Shown here piece after piece: positions 59,833 to 64,000 of a stretch of 64,000 bases of DNA. Location of the stretch: contig JAVTVJ010000974.1 of NCBI GenBank assembly GCA_034509425.1, positions 124,001 to 188,000 of the forward strand, in the 5' to 3' direction. The DNA comes from Eopsaltria australis (lineage: Eukaryota; Chordata; Aves; Passeriformes; Petroicidae). Below the pieces are notes generated by a model that searched no databases, was not told the origin of the DNA, and saw nothing but the letters and a program-made list of their open reading frames with translations. Position 1 is the stretch's first letter. Each line of letters opens with the position of its first letter. Made by a program: the position numbers and the translations under genes.

Positions 59833-60612
59833 CTTGGGAAGGGCAGAGGGACACCCGGCCACCTGCAGGTGCTGGGCTGGGTGCTGTGAACCCTCCGGAA
59901 AACCGGGATGGCCACGAGTGCCCAAGAGCAGGGACAGCCCTTGCCAAGCCAATAAACCTCCCCAGGCTCCAAACCAGGACCCAGTTCGGCTCCAGGGATT
60001 TTTTTTTAGACTAAGATTTCCTACTTTACACGAGGGTTTGGGGCTGCACGGACACACAAGGGTTAGGTAGAGGATTTACACCATCCCGAAGGATATTGCA
60101 CGAATTCCTTATCCCAGCAGGGCCAGAGGCACTGGAAGACACTGGGAGACCCAGCAGGTTCCTGCTGCTCCTGCCTGGCTGCAGAGGGGAAATTCAGGAA
60201 GAGTTCAGCCCCCTCTGAGCCCCTCCAAATCCCTCTCCAGCCCCAAAAATGGGCAGGGACCGATGGAAATGGCCCAGCTTCCACTGGGAGCACTGGGAGC
60301 ACTGGGAGCTGCCCCAGCTCAGGGCAGGAACAACCAACAATCCTGCCACGTGCAGAGGTGCTGGGCTCGGCCCCTCCAGGCTGCCACATCCCTCCCAAAC
60401 GCTTTTTCAGGATAAGATTCCATCCCTGGATGGACGCCCGGGTGGTTCAGTGCAGTTTCGGAGCAGCAGTGCCCTGGTCCCAGCAGATCCATTCCCAAGG
60501 CAGGAAGGGGATCCCAGGCACAGGAGCTGCCTCTGGAGGCAGGGGCAGAGCAGCAGGGCTCGTCCCTGGGGATTCCAGCTCGGCAAGGCTGCGGAATTCA
60601 GCTTCTCCAGGT

Positions 60613-60618
60613 TTTATT
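60613..60618 (-). terminator. Possible polyadenylation signal of the minus-strand gene
   Basis: AATAAA on the minus strand (TTTATT on plus) about 630 bp beyond the stop at 61,243. It is the nearest clear hexamer. Confidence 0.4.
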
Positions 60619-61242
60619 GGGAAGGGGCTGCCAGGAGCTCTCAGTGCCTCGGGCAGAGCCCCGGCCCCGCCGTGTCCCTGGAGCCCAGGCTGGGTTTCCA
60701 AGCAGAGCAAATGGGATTTGGGGCCAGCTCCTCCCAGCAGCCACTGCCAGGCACTCGGGGAGCTCCGAGCCCTGCGGCTGCTCCAGCCCCTCCTCTGGCT
60801 CTGCCCCGGAGAAACAGAGCAGCGTTCCATGTCCAGCGCTTCTCCTGCTGCTCCCACCGGCTGTCCGGGGACAGGGACAACACTGCCACCTCCTCATCGT
60901 CCTCAGGGGCTGTCCTGAGCACGGCCCCCCCAGGGCTGCTCCTGCTCCTCCCGGCCGGGGCGGGGCTGCGGGAATGCCGAGGATCCAAGCGTGGACGAGG
61001 ATGAAGTGTCCGCCCGGAGCCCTGGGGTCCCTCCTGCCCCGCCGGCGGCACCCAGGGGACAATTCCGAGGGACAGCCCCAGCCCAGCCCCGGGAGCAGTG
61101 CCCGGCTCCAACCCTGCTCTCCAAGTGCCCCAGGCGCGATCCCGGCCGGATCGGGGCCGGAGCTCCTCTCGAACGCTGCCCCAGCGGGGTGGGAGGTGCC
61201 GGGGGAGGCTGGGAAGGTTCTCCCGCTCCAGGAGCCCCCGGC

Positions 61243-61722
61243 TCAGGGGTGGTGCAGCACAGCCTGGAGGTCCTCGGGCAGGGAGCCGATGACGGTGTCG
61301 ATGTAGAGACTCACCCTGTGCAGGGTCTCCTCCTTGACGGGCAGGTGCTGGCAGCGGGCCCTCACCTGCGGGGAATCGGGAATTAACAATTGCCAGGACC
61401 TTTCCCAGCCCCGTGGATGAGGCAGCTCAGGGTAAAAACAGGCAGGAAACTCCACCTGAGCCTCGGGAGGGGAAGAACTTCCCTGGATGCTCAGAGCTCT
61501 GAGGATTGCACACAAACACCGAACTTCCCTGAGCTTCCCAGCCCTCCGGGAGGGAGAACAAGGTTTCCCAAGGCACGGGTGTGATTCATGGCCCGGATTT
61601 CTCTCCACCCAGAGGAAGGAGTGCAGGAGAGAGAGGGAGGGACTCACCAGCTTCTCCCGAAGCTTCAGCACCAGGTCCACAATTTCCACCTCGGACTTGT
61701 CCTTCATCCAGGCAACGATGTC
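61243..61722 (-). CDS. Last two coding exons of an unrecognised gene
   Basis: Exons 61722-61648 (25 codons, starting DIVAWMKDKSEVEIVDL) and 61365-61243 (40 codons plus TGA, ending SLPEDLQAVLHHP), both phase 0 with good acceptors (cttag, ccgcag) and donor gtgagt. The peptide is charged and helical (VDLVLKLREKL, KEETLHRVSLYIDTVIGSL), as in a globular or helical-repeat C-terminus. No signal peptide or membrane segment is visible. Upstream exons must lie beyond 62.96 kb or outside the window. I do not recognise the family and considered and dropped leptin. Splice geometry and codon-like composition make a real gene likely. Confidence 0.6.
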   Translation of the reverse strand, partial: DIVAWMKDKSEVEIVDLVLKLREKLVSPSLSLLHSFLWVERNPGHESHPCLGKPCSPSRRAGKLREVRCLCAILRALSIQGSSSPPEAQVEFPACFYPELPHPRGWERSWQLLIPDSPQVRARCQHLPVKEETLHRVSLYIDTVIGSLPEDLQAVLHHP

Positions 61723-61870
61723 CTAAGGAGAGAGCAGCTTCCCTCAGGGACACTGCCCAAGGGATTCCCCTATGGAAAGCCTGAAGTGAAGGTGAGCAGG
61801 GGATTCCTCATCCTCATTCCTGAAACAGTGACAGAGCCCCTCCAGTGCCACCCCTGCCATGGCAGGGACA
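61723..61870. other. Junction between the minus-strand gene and the right duplicate
   Basis: Short non-coding stretch upstream of the penultimate exon of the unknown gene. It enters a CR1 tail at about 61.83 kb. Nothing else seen. Confidence 0.5.
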
Positions 61871-62170
61871 CCTCCCACTGTCCCAGGCTGCTCCCAGCCC
61901 CAGTGTCCAGCCTGGCCTTGGGCACTGCCAGGGATCCAGGGGCACAAACAGCAGCTCTGGGAATTCCATCCCAGCCAGGAATTCCTTCCCAATATCCCAT
62001 CCATCCCTGCCCTCTGGCACTGGGAAGCCATTCCCTGGGTCCTGTCCCTCTCCAGGTGTCCTGGAGCCCCTTCAGGCCCTGGCAGGGGCTCTGGGCTCTC
62101 CCTGGAGCCTTCTCCTCTCCAGGTGAGCACCCCCAGCTCTCCCAGCCTGGATCCCTGGGAACTGTGGGTC
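61835..62170 (-). mobile_element. CR1 LINE 3' fragment, antisense (right duplicate)
   Basis: Counterpart of the CR1 at 54.5-54.86 kb, duplicated with its flank rather than independently inserted. Confidence 0.9.
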
Positions 62171-62958
62171 TCCAGTCCTGGAACAGCTCCGGCGCCTCCT
62201 CCGGACTGTCCATCAGCACAAGGAGCTCCCGGCGCTCTTCCCTCATTCCCCGTGTGCCCAGGGGTATCCGAGCGCTCATTTGGGCTCTCCCGCGCCGGGG
62301 GCTGATCCCTCACCGCTCCGGGGCTGGCTCGGCGCCGGCTGCTCCTCTGGGAAGCTCCTGCTGCTCCTCTGGGAAGCTCCTGCCGCCCCGGCCAGGCAGG
62401 TTCCTCCGGCTGCGCCGTGGCCGTGTCCCACAGCTGGGCGTGGAGCGAGCCCGGGCAGCAGCGGCAGCGGGAGCTGCTCCCAGCTCCGTTCCGTCCATCC
62501 CGGGCTGCGGCCGGGAACAGCCAGGAGGGCTCCGGGCTCCGACCGCCGGTCATGGCCAGAGCACAGGAGCAGCCCCCGGCGCTCTCGGATACCCAGGTAA
62601 AGGCGTGCGGGAACGCTCTGGAGAGCCGGGAGAGGCTCAGCTGAGCGCTGCATTCCCATTCCAACAAACCCTGCCCGAGGGGCTTCCCCCACGCGGGACT
62701 TGGGGCAGCGCTTTGGGGGCAGCGCTTTGGGGACCGGCCCGAGGCGGTCACGGCCACCAGTAAGGAAGGGCTGACAGCCAGGCAGGGCTTTCGCTGGGGC
62801 CGGAGCGGCTCTTCCCGGGCTCCGACCCCGCTGTTCCCGGATGGCTCCGGGCTCCGGAGTCGCTCCGGTTCCTCGGCGGCGGCTCCAGAGGCGCCGTCGG
62901 GAGCCGCTCCCAGCACGGCCGCGGGCGGGACTCGGCTTCTCGGCCCTCCCCAGCCCCT
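61871..62958 (+). repeat. Right copy of a recent 1.09-kb duplication
   Basis: Matches 54561-55648 at a constant offset of 7,310 bp, with no insertion or deletion and only about a dozen substitutions noticed by eye (roughly 99% identity). It contains part of a CR1 tail plus the GC-rich promoter-like block and exon 1 of the 7TM gene. Confidence 0.92.
62552..62596 (+). pseudogene. Orphan duplicated exon 1 of the 7TM gene
   Basis: Intact copy of the 45-nt first coding exon (ATG to a gtaaag donor) inside the right duplicate. None of exons 2-12 follows it in the window, so it cannot make the full protein here. It could serve as an alternative first exon for something further right. Confidence 0.65.
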
Positions 62959-64000
62959 AAGCAAAACGTTCCCTCGGGAAGCTGGAGATGAGGAAGGGGC
63001 CATTACCGTGAGAGCCCCACCAGTAAAACTGTGCAAGCCACTTGCTGGAAACTGAGTCAGGCCAGTAATTTTTTCCCCTCTTTCAAGGCGGGAGGAGCGA
63101 GCGGGAGGTGCAGCGGCCCGAGCAGAGCGGTGGGGAACGGGAGGCGAGGAGGGGTCGGGCTGAGGATGGATTTGAACTGGGCTGGGTGTTGGTGCAGGAA
63201 GAGGCATTTGTCATGCAGCAGACAAGACTGCCAGAACGAAGACCTGGGAAATCCTAGCTCTGCCTTGTTGTTTGATGTGTTTCTACTTCCTATGTTTGAA
63301 GTCATCACAAAAAGGAAGCAAAGAATAAACATCACTGTTTCCCACTCTTGCTACGTGAAGGCCTTCTAAAGGCCGGTGTATTTATGTTCTCTTCTTCCAC
63401 TCCCGGGTATGTCTTTTCCCCCTCCTTTCCCTAGGTCTCCTGCATTGGGTGTCCCAAGGAGGGCTGGGATTCCTCAGCAGGGATCCTGGGAGTTGTTGTT
63501 CGTGCTGCTTTTTTTAGAAGGCCTCTCTAAGTGTGCTGCTGTTGCCTTTTCACCCCAGCCTGGAAAGGAAGCTCGAGATCATTTTAGCAAGGAGGTAATA
63601 GAGAAGAGGGAATCTTTATTTGGAAGGTCTTCAGGAGCAGTTATGGAAAGGTGTCCATAAAAGCCCACCCCCTCCAGAGGGGTGAGGACATGTTTATAGC
63701 TTTCAGGAAATCAGCATAATTGAATAAAAGCACCGACTGGGGGAACGAGTGGCGATTCAGTTCCCCCCCCCCAGGGCCAGCCCCTTCTCTGGAGCCCCCC
63801 TCTCAGCACTGGCTCTGCTTTGTTGATGAAAATGTACCTGAGAGTCGTTCTCGGCCTTGCTTCCCAGGAAGAGCCGAGATAGGACAGGGCCTTGTACCCT
63901 CCAGGGCCTGGAGCTCTGGAATTTGTTGTGTCTTCCTGCTCAGGGAAAGACCGTGGAAAAGCACTGGAGAAACCGGCTATTAATAAAATAGACTACAGAG
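62959..64000 (+). mobile_element. Possible LTR-retrotransposon remnant
   Basis: Composition changes abruptly to lower GC after the duplication. Seen: AATAAA-type signals at 63326 (aataaac), 63723 and 63981, a TATAAA-like 'cataaaagccc' near 63657, and a poly-C run at 63761. Such spacing is LTR-like, but no paired LTR, primer site or coding domain was found. It may continue past the edge. Confidence 0.25.

Larger units (their letters stand above)
59106..61242. other. Spacer between the 7TM gene and the rightmost minus-strand gene
   Basis: Contains an inverted pair of CR1 tails (59.16-59.55 kb), another CR1 tail (59.64-59.83 kb), an AATAAA at 59951 and a T-run near 60.0 kb. The part from about 60.6 kb is probably 3' UTR of the minus-strand gene. 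No further coding exon recognised. Confidence 0.55.

Noticed and set aside
61243..61722. Leptin as the identity of the two minus-strand exons
   Set aside because: Leptin lies near SND1 in vertebrates, but the peptide lacks the leptin C-terminal pattern and the terminal Cys.

Overview
The window looks like a GC-rich, repeat-laden piece of a bird genome, probably a songbird. The evidence is vertebrate genes split by short GT-AG introns, more than twenty fragments of CR1 LINE 3' ends (the dominant avian retroposon), CpG-rich promoters and dense GC-rich minisatellites. The species assignment is inference; no species-specific marker was read.

Layout. From 1 to 34,099 the minus strand carries the 5' part of SND1 (exons 1-10, 382 codons), whose large intron 10 fills the first 17 kb and runs off the left edge. 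A CpG-rich, CRE-containing promoter at about 34.1-34.4 kb starts SND1 leftwards. From 34.1 to 40.15 kb lies SND1-PAX4 intergenic DNA with long polypyrimidine arrays and, about 1.5-1.8 kb upstream of PAX4, an AT-rich island that resembles the mammalian PAX4 pancreatic enhancer in position and content. From 40,151 to 43,824 (+) there is an apparently complete ten-exon PAX4 (348 aa). Tail-to-tail with it (44,722-47,167, minus) is an acrosin-like trypsin-family protease with a long Pro/Glu/Thr repeat tail. Head-to-head with that is GCC1 (49,663-52,554, plus; 773 aa), a trans-Golgi golgin with a C-terminal GRIP domain. At 55,242-58,566 (+) is a twelve-exon seven-transmembrane protein whose last codons merge into a tandem array. 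At 61,243-61,722 (minus) are the last two coding exons of an unrecognised gene. From 61,871 to 62,958 lies a near-identical copy of the 7TM gene's promoter and first exon, and the last kilobase has a different composition and may hold an LTR element.

How the genes relate. SND1, PAX4 and GCC1 are neighbours on human 7q32, so this is a conserved vertebrate block, but FSCN3 and ARF5, which lie between PAX4 and GCC1 in human, are not seen, and an acrosin-like gene occupies that space. The genes do not form a pathway: SND1 is an RNA-binding/nuclease-fold regulator, PAX4 a pancreatic endocrine transcription factor, GCC1 a Golgi tether. PAX4 and acrosin-type genes have been hard to recover from GC-rich avian assemblies, so the complete models here are the main value of the window. 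I see no evidence of a novel multi-gene system.
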